DNA of 64,000 nt from Caprella mutica (taxonomy: Eukaryota; Arthropoda; Malacostraca; Amphipoda; Caprellidae). Shown piece by piece: positions 13,201 to 21,084 of this stretch. The stretch lies in NCBI GenBank assembly GCA_947561585.1, contig CANNZV010000125.1:248001-312000 (forward strand). Direction: 5' to 3'. Position 1 is the first letter of the stretch. Each line of letters starts with the position of its first letter. The position numbers and the translations under genes were made by a program. The notes beneath the pieces are model-generated. The model did no database searches. It had not been told where the DNA came from and worked only from the letters and a program-made list of their open reading frames with translations.

Positions 13201-15419
13201 CATATTGAATGAGTAACACGAGACAAATACTAAGAACATTGCTATGTAACCAGGGCTGTGGAGTCAGAGTTGTGGAGTCAAAGCTTTTTTGGTGGAGTCT
13301 GAGTCAGGAGTCAAAAATTTGTACAGACTGCGACTCTAAGCTATAGATATTAGTCACAAAAATTTAGATCCATTTCATTTGTTGTTCATGTTAAATAATT
13401 GCTCATAGGTATAAATTGAATAAATTTTTGAAGTCTAAACACTCAAATGACTCAATTGAACTAATAAAATTACTATAAAACTGATCCAAAATTCTTCATA
13501 TTGGAGTCTGAATTGAACATTCTATGTACCGACTCCACAGCCCTGTATGTCAACTCTTTCAATTCAACTACATAAATCAATTTAATTTTGGATCTTTTTA
13601 TTCCAAGATCAATAAATTAAATTTAGCAACTGGAGCAGCTATCAACTGTAAAGGTTATATTCAAAATAAATATAAATTACATCAAGCCTAGAAATTAACT
13701 AGGTGCAAAAGTAATCATATTTTGCTAACTTACAACTTCTGGAGAGATCTTTTGAACAGATGATGCAATTGGTTTGCCAGTTCTCCTGTCAAACGTCACT
13801 TCAAATTCCACAGGATCACCAATGCGGAGGTGATCAGTGTTACCATCAAACTGAGAGAAGTGGAAGAACAATCTGGCTTGTCTCTCACAGCATTGGATGA
13901 ATCCATATGTTTGCTGAGGAGAAATAAATTGCATGATTATAAAATTTGAATGATCAGAGACTAAGTACAATTATTTTGATTTATGCATCATAAATATTCA
14001 TTTGCTAGATCAGTGGTTCTTAACCTGTGTTCGATCAAACCCAAGGGGTTCAGTGAGTCAGTTTCAGGGGTTTGGCACTTCTGTTCATTATGTTCTTAAT
14101 ATATATGTGAAATTCATGTTTTGATCATTGAGCATACTGATTTAGTGTACAATTGATGCCTGTCACAGTTCTTTACTAATACAGTTTATGCAATAGTTAT
14201 GTACTTACGTTTTTATTAGGATGGATTTTTTTTTATTTATCCAACTACAAGGATTCAGTGAATGCATATATGGAGCTAGTGGGGGTTGGTACCTCCAAAA
14301 AGGTTAAGAACCACTGGGCTAGATACTTACCAGTAATTTTTCTATGATTCCAGTTTCCCTTGCATTCTGGCTGTTGTCAGTGGTCTGTCCATTGTTGGTG
14401 TTGAAGTTTGTTCTGGTACCATCCATGCTGGAGGTGTTGCCTTCAATCACCTGTCCATTGGAGTTCATACTGAAGGTATCTATCTTGAAGTCACTTATTG
14501 GAGGAAAGCCAGAGCCATTACTCGAAGAAGAGACTCCTGAGGTAGATTCAGGATAGTAGTTTGAAGATCCCGAGTTACCCAAGAACATGCTTGATGCAGA
14601 GGAATTCATGCCAACCGGTGGACGAGTTGAGTTCATGGAGCCCATGAACATGTTGGAGCTTCCATTGGTTGTAGAGCCTCCAAAGATGCTTGATGAACCT
14701 CCACTCCCATTATTCATGTTGTTGAAGAATGAATTTTGGTTTCCATGGATACCACCACTGAGTGGGTGGCTTGAGGGTGCAGGAAAACCAGGTGCAGTTG
14801 GAGTCCGTGGACCGGAGGAGGGAGCAGGTGCCGACTGCTGCCTCATGTAGTTAGTCATGTTGCTGCTATATCTGTTTGGTTGTCCTGAGTGGTTGTTGTA
14901 ACCATTGCTTGAATGCACAGGTGGTTGCTGACCTCCAGCATTCATGCCATAGGTTGAAGCAGGATTCATGCCATTGCCAAAGAGGTTGCTGCTTGAGTTG
15001 ATGCTATTGCTACTCCCAAACATACTGCTGCTAGTGTTGCCACTACCACCTCCATTGAAATGTTGTTGCATGCTCTGTGAAGGGCCAGAGGAGTAATTGC
15101 CATAACAACCCATGTTGGAGCTGGAGCCATTACCCATTCCTCCAAAGCCAGAGCTGCTCCCCATGCCTGAGGAAGATGAAACAGATCCTCCACCTCCTCC
15201 CAAACCAGAATTAGAGAGGCTGCTACCCATTCCAGATGATGAACCACCAAACATATTCATGTTATTAGAGTTGTTCATTGAAGACATTCTGGAATTTGAT
15301 CCACTGTGACCATTGAGACCGTTGAAGCGAGAATTGTTCAGTCCGAAATTGGAAGCCAAATCGGCAAGAGTTGTATTTTCAGAGGTAGAAGATTGCTTGA
15401 AGTAGTTCCACTGATCCAT
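3201..15419 (-). CDS. Unr: Unr/CSDE1, cold shock domain RNA-binding protein (10 coding exons)
   Basis: This is the whole gene from ATG at 15419 to TGA at 3201. Joining exons 14331-15419, 13734-13913, 12965-13161, 11775-11988, 10942-11121, 6173-6309, 5692-5866, 5378-5513, 4648-4799 and 3201-4298 gives 3558 nt with phase preserved at every GT-AG junction, so 1185 residues. Unr/CSDE1 proteins are cytoplasmic RNA-binding proteins that control mRNA translation and stability; in Drosophila Unr acts in msl-2 dosage-compensation control. Visible hallmarks are YGFIQCCERQARLFFHFSQ in the first cold shock domain, repeated FGF/YGF...FFH motifs, and a C-terminus ending RQPKGPDNGAGF that resembles the family's SUZ-C tail. 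The N-terminal 350 residues are Gly/Ser/Asn-rich, which vertebrate CSDE1 (about 800 residues) lacks. An in-frame TAG four codons upstream of the ATG supports the start. No break is seen. Confidence 0.95.
4648..4799 (-). CDS. Unr: Unr coding exon 9
   Basis: Acceptor TTATTTGCAG, donor GTGAGT after ...QLDDV, 152 nt. The joined codon is Gly (AEG-IRDMELPEVP). It encodes TGSIAYLADSNKMVIVYLYD, the core of a non-canonical cold shock unit that continues into exon 10. Confidence 0.92.
5001..5250. mobile_element. Non-autonomous piggyBac-like MITE, copy A (Unr intron 8)
   Basis: Left end CACTTTAACCGCAA; right end closes with GAAAGTGTTAA. It shares the stretches GCCGTACCTG, TTTTATTTGCATA, GTACATGATGCGGGTTG and ATATGGCGCA with the sequences flanking the intact piggyBac-like element. 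The terminal motif resembles that element's own end CACGTTAACCGCCA, so it is probably a deleted relative. No coding sequence remains. Confidence 0.6.
5378..5513 (-). CDS. Unr: Unr coding exon 8
   Basis: Acceptor TTTCCCACAG, donor GTGAGA, 136 nt, phase 0 in and one base out. It encodes QENDRIGVAKLTAIRIAHCP, then ASFQTLVQENLQGQVISLAE. Opens the next degenerate cold shock unit. Confidence 0.92.
5692..5866 (-). CDS. Unr: Unr coding exon 7, cold shock domain
   Basis: Acceptor TGTTTATAG, donor GTCAGT, 175 nt. The first base completes a Ser codon (LLEQ-S-FAALGERREVGT). It encodes GTVHALYGSTGYIACFERD, MLHFTYKEL and GDELEFTVQQ, a canonical-type cold shock domain with TGYIAC as the RNP1 equivalent. 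Confidence 0.94.
6173..6309 (-). CDS. Unr: Unr coding exon 6, cold shock unit end
   Basis: Acceptor TAATTTTCAG, donor GTATGT, 137 nt. It begins VEVKFGERDLNGEYTLKHGD and ends KKATNITLLEQ plus two bases. The pattern GDWVQFNIATDRRDR is the C-terminal strand pair of a cold shock fold. It is separated from exon 5 by the 4632-nt intron that carries the piggyBac-like element. Confidence 0.92.
6400..6520. repeat. 31-nt near-perfect hairpin in Unr intron 5
   Basis: Positions 6475-6505 form a 14-bp perfect inverted repeat (GTACCTAACAATGA / TCATTGTTAGGTAC) around a 3-nt loop. The sequence just left of it (CAAGCTTTCGAATTG... ATCGTCAGGAAC) resembles the conserved 3' part of retroelement relics but is too short to assign. 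Confidence 0.55.
6887..9408 (-). mobile_element. Intact piggyBac-like transposon in Unr intron 5
   Basis: A 2522-bp element bounded by TTAA at 6883-6886 and 9409-9412, with perfect 14-bp terminal inverted repeats CACGTTAACCGCCA / TGGCGGTTAACGTG. Internal to each end are repeated copies of CCGCCACATGTACC joined to the palindrome TGTACCACCGGTGGTACA (6903-6920, 6946-6963; variants at 9149-9170 and 9185-9208), probably transposase binding sites. It carries one uninterrupted transposase gene and is oriented like Unr. Perfect ends and an open gene suggest recent insertion. Confidence 0.93.
7226..8962 (-). CDS. piggyBac-like transposase (DDE_Tnp_1_7 family)
   Basis: 578 codons from a true ATG with no internal stop, close to the length of known piggyBac transposases (about 590). 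An acidic Ser/Glu/Asp N-terminus (residues 10-50) precedes the DDE_Tnp_1_7 core. Catalytic candidates are Asp251 in VVIDESLVLFRGR, Asp328 in TLFVDNFYTS, and Asp433 (with Asp436) in GVDYSDQMGAYYTPLRKVRKW. The C-terminus holds a cysteine-rich zinc-binding domain with CRGC at 531-534, CNHC at 558-561 and CPAC at 568-571, as in piggyBac where it binds the element ends. The enzyme performs cut-and-paste transposition at TTAA. All key residues are present, so activity is plausible but unproven. Confidence 0.96.
   Translation of the reverse strand: MNTSLFYGGQVQRESSSSDENEDEMDPSFVLSQDEIDTQHSDETDEELEDARTASIEASTPSANKIENNIGSNALIQTVWRAMIPSNRLFSCDVIEIRHFIDELPRDREIEPIDLYKIFVSDEVVELIIRETNLYFEETMGSVPTTRHSKVKQWQPITSEDVYKLLGILIMMGLNKQPTFDCYWAKSEMYGCELIQKAMSRNKFELIMRFLHFADNEQSDGTDRLYKLRPLIQLISQNFLKFTPGQNVVIDESLVLFRGRTILRQYIPNKAHRYGLKFYKLCTVEGYTWKFILYKGQGDTAPNLSHSEYVTLSLMEGLLKEGRTLFVDNFYTSVTLARKLLENQTYVCGTLRKNRKGNPGCVVTKKLKRGEIFGKENSEGIKVLKWKDKRDVLMLTTIPEHIDELVRVTQRRGTETHKPQCVLDYNAAKKGVDYSDQMGAYYTPLRKVRKWYKKAAFELLLGTSVVNSLILFNKYYATKKLSMKQFRESLVLSLLTGKSTEEMRQSSIQGKRSDHVLYELPGSCRSVRKRCRGCYEVISQNEGSSVASAKARRVKTVCNHCEGKPHLCPACFERTHKI
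9852..9868 (+). repeat. Poly-G run
   Basis: An uninterrupted run of G after a TGTGTGTG stretch, in Unr intron 5. Its length may be an assembly approximation. Confidence 0.8.
9913..10084. mobile_element. MITE family 'TAAGTT', copy 1
   Basis: Ends GGTAAGTTCAAAATTATCGG and, reverse-complemented, GGCAAGTTCCAAATTATCGG. A second conserved block CTTCGGTCATATAAGA / CTTCGTTCATATATGA lies about 35 bp in. Non-coding A+T centre. Related copies occur at 11170-11348, 24997-25137 and 45877-46049. Confidence 0.75.
10085..10941. other. Unr intron 5, part without recognised elements
   Basis: A+T-rich intron sequence with a short (AC)n run at about 10545-10560. Nothing coding is seen. Confidence 0.5.
10942..11121 (-). 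CDS. Unr: Unr coding exon 5, non-canonical domain
   Basis: Acceptor TTTTCTCAG, donor GTGAGC after ...NDHSE, 180 nt, phase 0 at both ends, residues 561-620. It begins GKEVAIQIVKLEVGSVVFED. The acidic and basic segment PRHNPKEPLPGRIKYREPND connects it to exon 6. It corresponds to a degenerate cold shock unit. Confidence 0.9.
11170..11348. mobile_element. MITE related to family 'TAAGTT' (Unr intron 4)
   Basis: Inverted ends GGTCAGTTTCACATTCGGTC and (reverse complement) GGTTTGTTTCACATCTTCG. It shares TTCGGTCATATAA with the other copies but lacks the ATTATCGG block. The centre contains a (TA)n run and GGTATCCATGAT / ATCATGAATACC arms. Confidence 0.65.
11775..11988 (-). CDS. Unr: Unr coding exon 4, cold shock domain
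   Basis: Acceptor CTATTTCAG, donor GTTAGT after ...CITTQN, 214 nt. Its first base completes the split Arg codon 489. It encodes TGNLGARHVRLENP, then GVVCNIKEDYGVVERADIVD and GLKLGDDIDFCITTQN. The domain is recognisable though its RNP1 is changed (DYGVVE). Confidence 0.93.
11989..12964. other. Unr intron 3
   Basis: A 976-nt A+T-rich intron between exons 4 and 3, with donor GTGAGC and acceptor CTATTTCAG on the minus strand. I see no mobile element or RNA gene in it. Confidence 0.6.
12965..13161 (-). CDS. Unr: Unr coding exon 3, degenerate cold shock domain
   Basis: Acceptor TTCTTGCAG, donor GTGAGC, 197 nt, ends with two bases of codon 489. It begins VLSEERVVGAVTTEL and contains GRISYENRGECFFLPYGKDD and GDKVSFQIATNQ. 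It has the cold shock fold outline but lacks the paired aromatic RNP motifs, matching the non-canonical domains that alternate with canonical ones in Unr. Confidence 0.92.
13251..13545. mobile_element. hAT-type MITE with GGGCTGTGGAGTC ends (Unr intron 2)
   Basis: Starts CAGGGCTGTGGAGTC and ends GACTCCACAGCCCTG, with GTCAGAGT/GGAGTC phrases repeated near the left end. The flanks TATGTAAC and TATGTCAAC look like an 8-bp duplication with one later indel. CAG...CTG termini and 8-bp duplications fit hAT. No transposase remains. Confidence 0.8.
13734..13913 (-). CDS. Unr: Unr coding exon 2, cold shock domain 1
   Basis: Acceptor CTCCTCAG, donor GTAAGT, both phase 0, 180 nt, residues 364-423. It encodes QTYGFIQCCERQARLFFHF and DRRTGKPIASSVQKI. 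The aromatic RNP1-like (YGFI) and RNP2-like (LFFHFS) motifs of a canonical nucleic-acid-binding cold shock domain are intact. Confidence 0.95.
14011..14316. mobile_element. hAT-type MITE with CAGTGGTTCTTAACC ends (Unr intron 1)
   Basis: Left end CAGTGGTTCTTAACCTG, right end GGTTAAGAACCACTG. The flanking octamers TGCTAGAT (14003-14010) and GGCTAGAT (14317-14324) match at seven of eight positions, the hAT duplication length. The terminus resembles the SPIN/Charlie-type hAT ends known from many animals. It fills 306 of the 417 nt of intron 1 and stops 13 bp before the exon 1 boundary. Confidence 0.85.
14331..15419 (-). CDS. Unr: Unr coding exon 1 (residues 1-363)
   Basis: Starts at ATG 15417-15419 with MDQWNYFKQ, preceded in frame by TAG four codons upstream. 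It ends ...GIIEKLL at donor GTAAGT (plus-strand ACTTAC, 14325-14330), phase 0. Nearly all of it is a low-complexity segment rich in Gly, Ser, Asn and Met, with Gln/Pro patches (GGQQPPVHSSNGYNN), probably disordered. Only the last dozen residues (ETGIIEKLL) begin the first cold shock domain. The 1089-nt exon has no stop, whereas the opposite-strand open frames over it are shadows of its repetitive codons. Confidence 0.93.
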
Positions 15420-15928
15420 AATGATAGGCTAAACTACTATGCTTGAGAATACTTTCGTTTCAGACACGCTAACAAGTTCTTACAAAAATTGTTCATAAAA
15501 GTTGTACTGGTAATGTGAAAGTAGAAGAAGCACTTACACTTAATATAACACTTAGTCTAGGTAGGTGGTGTTCACACAGATAGCTTTGTGAGGCCTCAGA
15601 ATAATGTACACAAACAGCTTAGTAGTTAGTGCAGCCGAATCAGAAGTGCATAGATCAATACAAATGTGATGCTCAGGATGAGGAAACTTTTGGCAAAGTT
15701 GAGCAGGTTTTACATCCACTGGTGGAAGTGGATGGCACTTGAGGAATGCAGTAACACAACCCTGAAGGAGGTCTTCTATCTCCAGTAATTTCAAAAGTAA
15801 CGAAGAACAAGAGTAACAGATTTCAACACAGCTATAGTATTTTCACAGAGTGAATAGTGGTTTGATGAGTTAGATTGCTAAGTTACTTTTCTCAAGTGCT
15901 GCTCAGGAGCTCAGATGTTAGGAGAACT
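15420..15928 (-). other. Unr: Unr 5' UTR exon (probable)
   Basis: Directly upstream of the ATG. On the minus strand a strong polypyrimidine acceptor (TTTTTTTTTCTTACAG, plus-strand 15929-15944) would start this exon at 15928. No in-frame ATG extends the protein because TAG precedes it. The first exon would then lie further upstream. Confidence 0.5.
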
Positions 15929-15944
15929 CTGTAAGAAAAAAAAA

Positions 15945-17265
15945 TGAAATTAGATTAGAATAAAAATCAGGATATATAGTATAATTGTATAAAATTTATG
16001 GTTCAAATTATAGAATTAAATGGAAAATAATATAGCATTTACATAATGAAAAATTGTTGGTGTAATTTAATATTCAAATAGAAAAGATAGAGACTAAAAT
16101 AACAAAATTAGTTTACGTGATTAATATGTAAAGATGGGATAATTAAAAAAAATCAAGTCAAAGCCAATATGTTTTAGATAATAAATGTGAAATTCATTTT
16201 TATGTTACATCACAAAAAAATCTGACATACATTTAAAGTTTTCGTGATTTCATTTTCAAGTAGAAAATTTTGTATCATAGGATCACTTTTCAGTTTCATA
16301 TTTAATTTTTGGTTCAAGTTTCAAAGAGTTAGAAATTGATTAAGCAAGCAATTAATTATTCAGGGGCTTCATAAAACTACAAACTTAACTCTCATTAAAC
16401 GTATTTTTTTATGATGAGCCAAAAACTAACAAAATACTTCTTTCTTTAGAGTCTGAGACTAATTTGTCATCAAGATTAATATGGCATTACCCAGATAATA
16501 AAGCATGGCCCTTCTCACCGATTTTCTGGCAAGTTAATAACTGCTAATTAGGGCCATTCACTTGTAAGTGGAAAGAAATATTGAATTTTCTTGTGCTACT
16601 AAGCCAGACTGTGGAAACTGGTGCAGAAACACAGAAATCCTCTATAGAATCTATACATGTAAATTATACAGTGAATATAGCATATAATTTAGGATCAATC
16701 ACATAGAAAATGTGAAAAATAGTCCTTATTCTGCTTAGAAGAGTTTGGCTCCTATGTTATTTTTGATATAACTTTAAAAAAATGTAGTTTAAGAGGAAGG
16801 AGCTGGAGATACAATTGGAGAGTTCAAAAGCAACAGTCCATATTATTTCAATTACCTAGGCATCATCATTATGGCAAGATAAGAATTAATTGAAGATTTA
16901 ACACCAGTCAAATATAAATTAATAGTTCAATACAAAATTTAACAGATGTGGCATTCCAGGACAAGTGGACCAAGGGTAAACACCACACTCCCTCAGATTT
17001 GCATGAAAGTTGCTACTAAGGGTGCTTTAGCCTAAAAAATTATTTAAAGAATCTCAGCTCTCTAGCTCTTATAGGTCAAAAGTTATGATCTTGTGAACTT
17101 TTGAAAAAAGGGCTTAATGGCTTGACATCACCATTTTTGAATGGTCATAACTTTCTTATTGTTAGTTCTAGAACAAAAAGTGAAGCATGTTTTTTGTTTA
17201 TAATAAGCTAGGCAAACTTCCTAGGTATATAAAATTTTATTATTTCAACTTTTTAAAGGAAAAAG
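15945..17265. other. Probable 5' UTR intron of Unr, A+T-rich
   Basis: No gene seen. A diverged copy of the 'TGGCGAG' repeat (CAGATAATAAAGCATGGCCC... AAGTGGAAAGAAATATTGAA) is visible at about 16490-16600; compare 18636-18800. Confidence 0.4.
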
Positions 17266-18390
17266 GGCATTTTCCCTCTAAGGCCCCACCTAACAACAAA
17301 ATTATTTGAAAAAAAAAGTAGATTGACTACTTTACTATAGGTTGGCAAGTTAATATTTACTACTATTAATATGGATTAGGGACATATTTGAGCTCAAACA
17401 GGTGCGTCAGGCAAAAAAAAATTTACAAGTAAAAGAAAAATGATTATTTTGAAAAATTAAATTGAAGTAGAGTTTCAAAAACCCTAAATTTACTAATATT
17501 AATAATTACCAATATAAAATGGATCTTAAAATTATCCTCTTCTGTAAAGATTTTATCCTTCTTGTTTTTAATGGAAACTATTGTCTTAAAAAAAATATAT
17601 ATATATATATAAAATTTATTACTATTTACTTTTACTAATAGCTAGTTACTATCTTTTACTAATAGCTAGTTACTATTTTTTACTAATAGCTAGTTACTAT
17701 TTTTTACTAATAGCTATTTACTATTTTTTACTAATAGCTATTTACTATTTTTTACTAATAGAGAGTTACTATTTTTTTTATTAATAGCTAGTTACTATTT
17801 TTTTATTAATAACTAATACTTTATATTAATAATTACTGTTATTTATTAATATTTAGTATTATTTACTAATACTTACCAGTTACCAATATTAAATTCAATA
17901 ATGGTAAATATTTACTATATCATATAATAGTAAATACTAATACATAAATATTAATGAATGTTAGTAAATAGTAATATAAATTAGTAAATAGTAATAAATA
18001 TTAGTAAATAGTAATAAATATTAGTAAATAGTAATAAATATTAGTAAATAGTAATAAATATTAGTAAATAGTAATAAATATTAGTAAATAGTAATAAATA
18101 TTAGTAAATAGTAATAAATATTAGTATATTTAATATTAGTAATAATAAATAGTAAATTTATAAATAGTGAAATTCTAGTTCAATTAAACTTTTCAAAATT
18201 ATCATTTTTCATTTACTTTTATATTTTTTATTGTCTAAGGCACCTGTTTGAGAATTGAGCTGAAATATATCCCTAATCCATAATTAATAGTAGTGAATAT
18301 TAACTTACCAACCTATAGCAAAGTAGGGAATCTACATTTTATGTTTTAATAAATTTTTTGTCAGGTGGGACCTTTGAGGGCAAAGCCACC
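17266..18390. mobile_element. Foldback element with ~220-bp inverted arms and tandem core
   Basis: The arms are imperfect inverted copies. Left: CCCACCTAACAACAAAATTATT, then TACTATAGGTTGGCAAGTTAA, ATGGATTAGGGACATAT and CAAACAGGTGCGTCAGGC. Right, reverse-complemented: CCCACCTGACAAAAAATTTATT, CTATAGGTTGGTAAGTTAA, ATGGATTAGGGATATAT, CAAACAGGTGCCTTAGAC. The core is two arrays in opposite sense: TACTAATAGCTAGTTAC-type (about 17628-17800) and a 20-bp AATAAATATTAGTAAATAGT unit (about 17985-18125). Non-coding. Confidence 0.8.
17985..18125 (+). repeat. 20-bp tandem repeat in foldback core
   Basis: About seven near-identical units of AATAAATATTAGTAAATAGT inside the foldback element above. Confidence 0.85.
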
Positions 18391-18635
18391 AACCTGGCTA
18401 GAACATTATTTTCGAAGGTTGAAAAATTCCACAAACGAGTCGCTTGAATTTAACATGAAATACAGTCTGGTATATTTACATGTATTGGAGCAAGTAAAGA
18501 TAACGGACCAGAAATTAAGCCAGTAAAGATAACTGATAAGAAAATAAGCTGGTTAAGTTAATGGACCAGAATACATTTTTAAGTTTTAAAAAATATTTGC
18601 TCTAGTATTTTATAAATATACAACCTTATAAATGA

Positions 18636-18800
18636 CCAGGTAATGAAGCATGTCCGAACTCGCCATTTTAATGGCGAGTTTGTGATAGTTATTTTGAGCC
18701 CTTCAATTGCAAATGGCGAGAAATATCGAATTTTTTCCTATGCTACAATGTTATTTTGGAGAATTTAGGATAATTTGATCAGTTTGGAGAGAAATTGTGA
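18636..18800. repeat. Dispersed 'TGGCGAG' repeat, copy 1
   Basis: CATGTCCGAACTCGCC leads into the palindrome ACTCGCCATTTTAATGGCGA, then GTTATTTTGAGCCCTTCAAT. The same order is found at 57755-57960 and 57990-58150, and degenerate forms at 16490-16600 and 62985-63050. Class unknown. Confidence 0.6.
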
Positions 18801-19395
18801 ATTTTGGAGAGAGCTGGAGAGACAAATGGAGAGTTTATGAGACATACTATTTTACTTGGAAAAATAAATGATAATATTAATGATTATAAATCAATTTTCA
18901 ATATTTTATTAATTGAAAGAATTGATCAAAAATGTGATCCATTTTGAAAAGTTGAAAAAAACTGCGTAAATCCTTTGATGTGCTACCTATGATTCCAAAA
19001 TTATATTATTATTTCAATTATTGGTCAAAAATTTAAGAATTTAACAAAGTGAAGTTAACGGACCAGAAATGAAGCTAGTAAAGTTGTAAACATGACAGAC
19101 CAGAATTTGACCAAGTATTTTACTGAAGCCAAAATGGAGGATTTCTAATTTTCTTGGAGAACACTTTACCAGTTCCGGCAGTTCAGAGTTCGGACCCTCC
19201 GATCCAGCAGTCTCCAGTCTGGCTGAAAATACAGCAGAATTTGTGGATTAATCCTGCTCAGTGCACCCAAGGAGACGTATCTAAAAGCTGAGCGGCGCAC
19301 CAGATTACGGCGCACCACTGTACATTATATTAGATAAGTAATTTGAAAGAAGATTAATGATATAGGTATGGGGTGAATATGATAATTGTTGTAGG

Positions 19396-19665
19396 CTATC
19401 ACCAGTATGTATTTGGTGCACTGAAATCCTCTGACATTTCCAAAAATCTGAGAAATACTAAATAGCTGCCAACATTTTTCATCAATTTGTCTAGTCCTCT
19501 CAACATTTTTCCAGTTTCCCCTCCAAAAATTAATGGTAATAAAGGAATAAATAAAATAGATAAATATCCTCCGACATTGCAGGAATTTTTTTATTAGAGA
19601 AATTGAACATCTGCCAACATATCATTCGAATTTACCACCAAATACAATCTGGGGCTATCAAATTT
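19396..19665. mobile_element. Dispersed element X ('CCAGTCTGTATTTGG'), diverged copy
   Basis: Starts CCAGTATGTATTTGGTGCAC and ends CCACCAAATACAATCTGG. The inner order AACATTTTTCCAGTTT, AAAATTAATGGTAATAAAGG, ATCCTCCGACATTGC matches the better copies at 58435-58670 and 59163-59390. Confidence 0.65.
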
Positions 19666-19792
19666 ATGACTGACGGTACTTGAATCCAATGTTAATACTA
19701 CACAGTTTAATTCTTTGATCGAGATGTTTAATTTGGAATAGAAAATAGATTTTATCATAGAAAACTGCACTAATTATAATTTTATGGGGTAA

Positions 19793-20026
19793 CTAGGGTC
19801 ACGCAGATAAATTGCGGCCCTTTACCTTCTAATTGCGGCCCTCTCAAGAGTCTAAAACATTCTGAACCAAAATTACATTAAAATGTTGCATAGCTATCAA
19901 AATAAGCGCAGTGCATGCTATAATTTATTACTTTACGTTTTTAACGAGTGTTTTGAAGCTATGACGTTTCTGTTGTTAGAGGCCGCAATTAGTTGGTGGG
20001 CCGCAATTTACTTGCTTGACCCTATA
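19793..20026. mobile_element. MITE 'CTAGGGTCA...TTGCGGCC', copy 1
   Basis: Inverted ends CTAGGGTCACGCAGATAAAT / (reverse complement) CTATAGGGTCAAGCAAGTAAAT, each followed by TTGCGGCCC. The GCGGCC phrase is repeated near both ends. A second copy is at 45572-45812. A TA duplication is possible but too short to prove. Confidence 0.7.
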
Positions 20027-20307
20027 GTCCAGTCTGCTGAAGATGCATGAAATTGTGAAGTTCATCCGGCGAATGTTGAGGCCTTGAAATTAGTCTCCTG
20101 AATAATACGGCAACAATTTCCTAATTAATTCACATGTTTACATGTGATTTGTGGAGGGAATTTTTGAGATTTTGGAGAAATTTGAAAATCTTTGGAGACA
20201 AATCACTCCAAAAATTAAATATCTGGACACTGATTATACATCCTTATTATTCCTTTGCAGACTGGCCTATAGTAAACTTTCTGTCTGAAGTCAGTGAGGT
20301 TCTAATT

Positions 20308-20595
20308 TATCAGTTAGATGTATATGGGGGCGTGCCGCCCCAGTCTGCCAGATTGTATTTGGTGGTAAATTCCAGTGATATGTCGGGAGACATTCAATTT
20401 TTCTAATAAGAAAATTCCTGCAATCTCGGAGGATATTTAGCTATTAATTCCTATATTACCATTAATTTTTGGAGGAGAAACTGGAAAAATGTTGGAGGAC
20501 TAGACAAATTGATGAAAATGTTGGCAGCTATTTCTCAGATTTTTGAAAAGTCAGAGGAGTTCAGTGCACCAAATACAAACTAGCCAGTCTGTATT
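20308..20595. mobile_element. Element X, reverse-oriented diverged copy
   Basis: Starts CCAGATTGTATTTGGTGG and ends GTGCACCAAATACAAACT. It mirrors the 19396-19665 copy: TTTTTGGAGGAGAAACTGG, ATGTTGGAGGACTAGAC. Confidence 0.6.
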
Positions 20596-21018
20596 AGGTG
20601 CACAAAATTCCACTGACTTTTTGAAAAAGCTGAAAAAATCCACCATAAATTTCTAGTAATTTCGCTGATCCACCAACATTTTACCCATTTTTCCACCGAA
20701 AATTAATGGTAACATAGGAATAAATAGCTAAAAATCCACCGACTTTGCTAGAATATTACTTTTAAGGGTAAAAAGTTCCACCGACATGTCTGTGGAAATT
20801 TTTCCCTTTTCAAAATAATATTCTAGCTGAGTCGGTGGATTTTTAGCTACCTATTTATTCGGATTGTTCCTATCATCCTATGTTACCATTAATTTCCAGT
20901 GGCTGAATTGGTAAAAATGTTGGTGGAACAGCCAAATTAATGGAAAATGTTGGTGGATTTTTTCAGCTTTTTTAGAAAGTCAGTGGAATTTCGTGTTTGA
21001 GCACTAAATACATACTGG
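20585..21018. mobile_element. Element X, head-to-head pair
   Basis: The left half (20585-20790) runs CCAGTCTGTATTAGGTGCAC to CCACCGACATGTCTGTGG. The right half reads back out as its inverse to AATACATACTGGC. Together they make a large palindrome that could form a cruciform. Confidence 0.65.
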
Positions 21019-21084
21019 CACTGGGTGCCCAGATTGCATTAGTTGTTGTCTAAGAGCCGCCTTTTCACCAACAGGTTATTTGAA

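Noticed and set aside
14344..15309. Proline/glutamate-rich frames antisense to Unr exon 1
   Set aside because: Shadows of the low-complexity Gly/Ser/Asn codons.
15552..15794. 80-codon frame in the Unr 5' UTR, possible upstream open reading frame
   Set aside because: It begins at TTG, not ATG, and has no early Met codon, so it is not a convincing regulatory frame.
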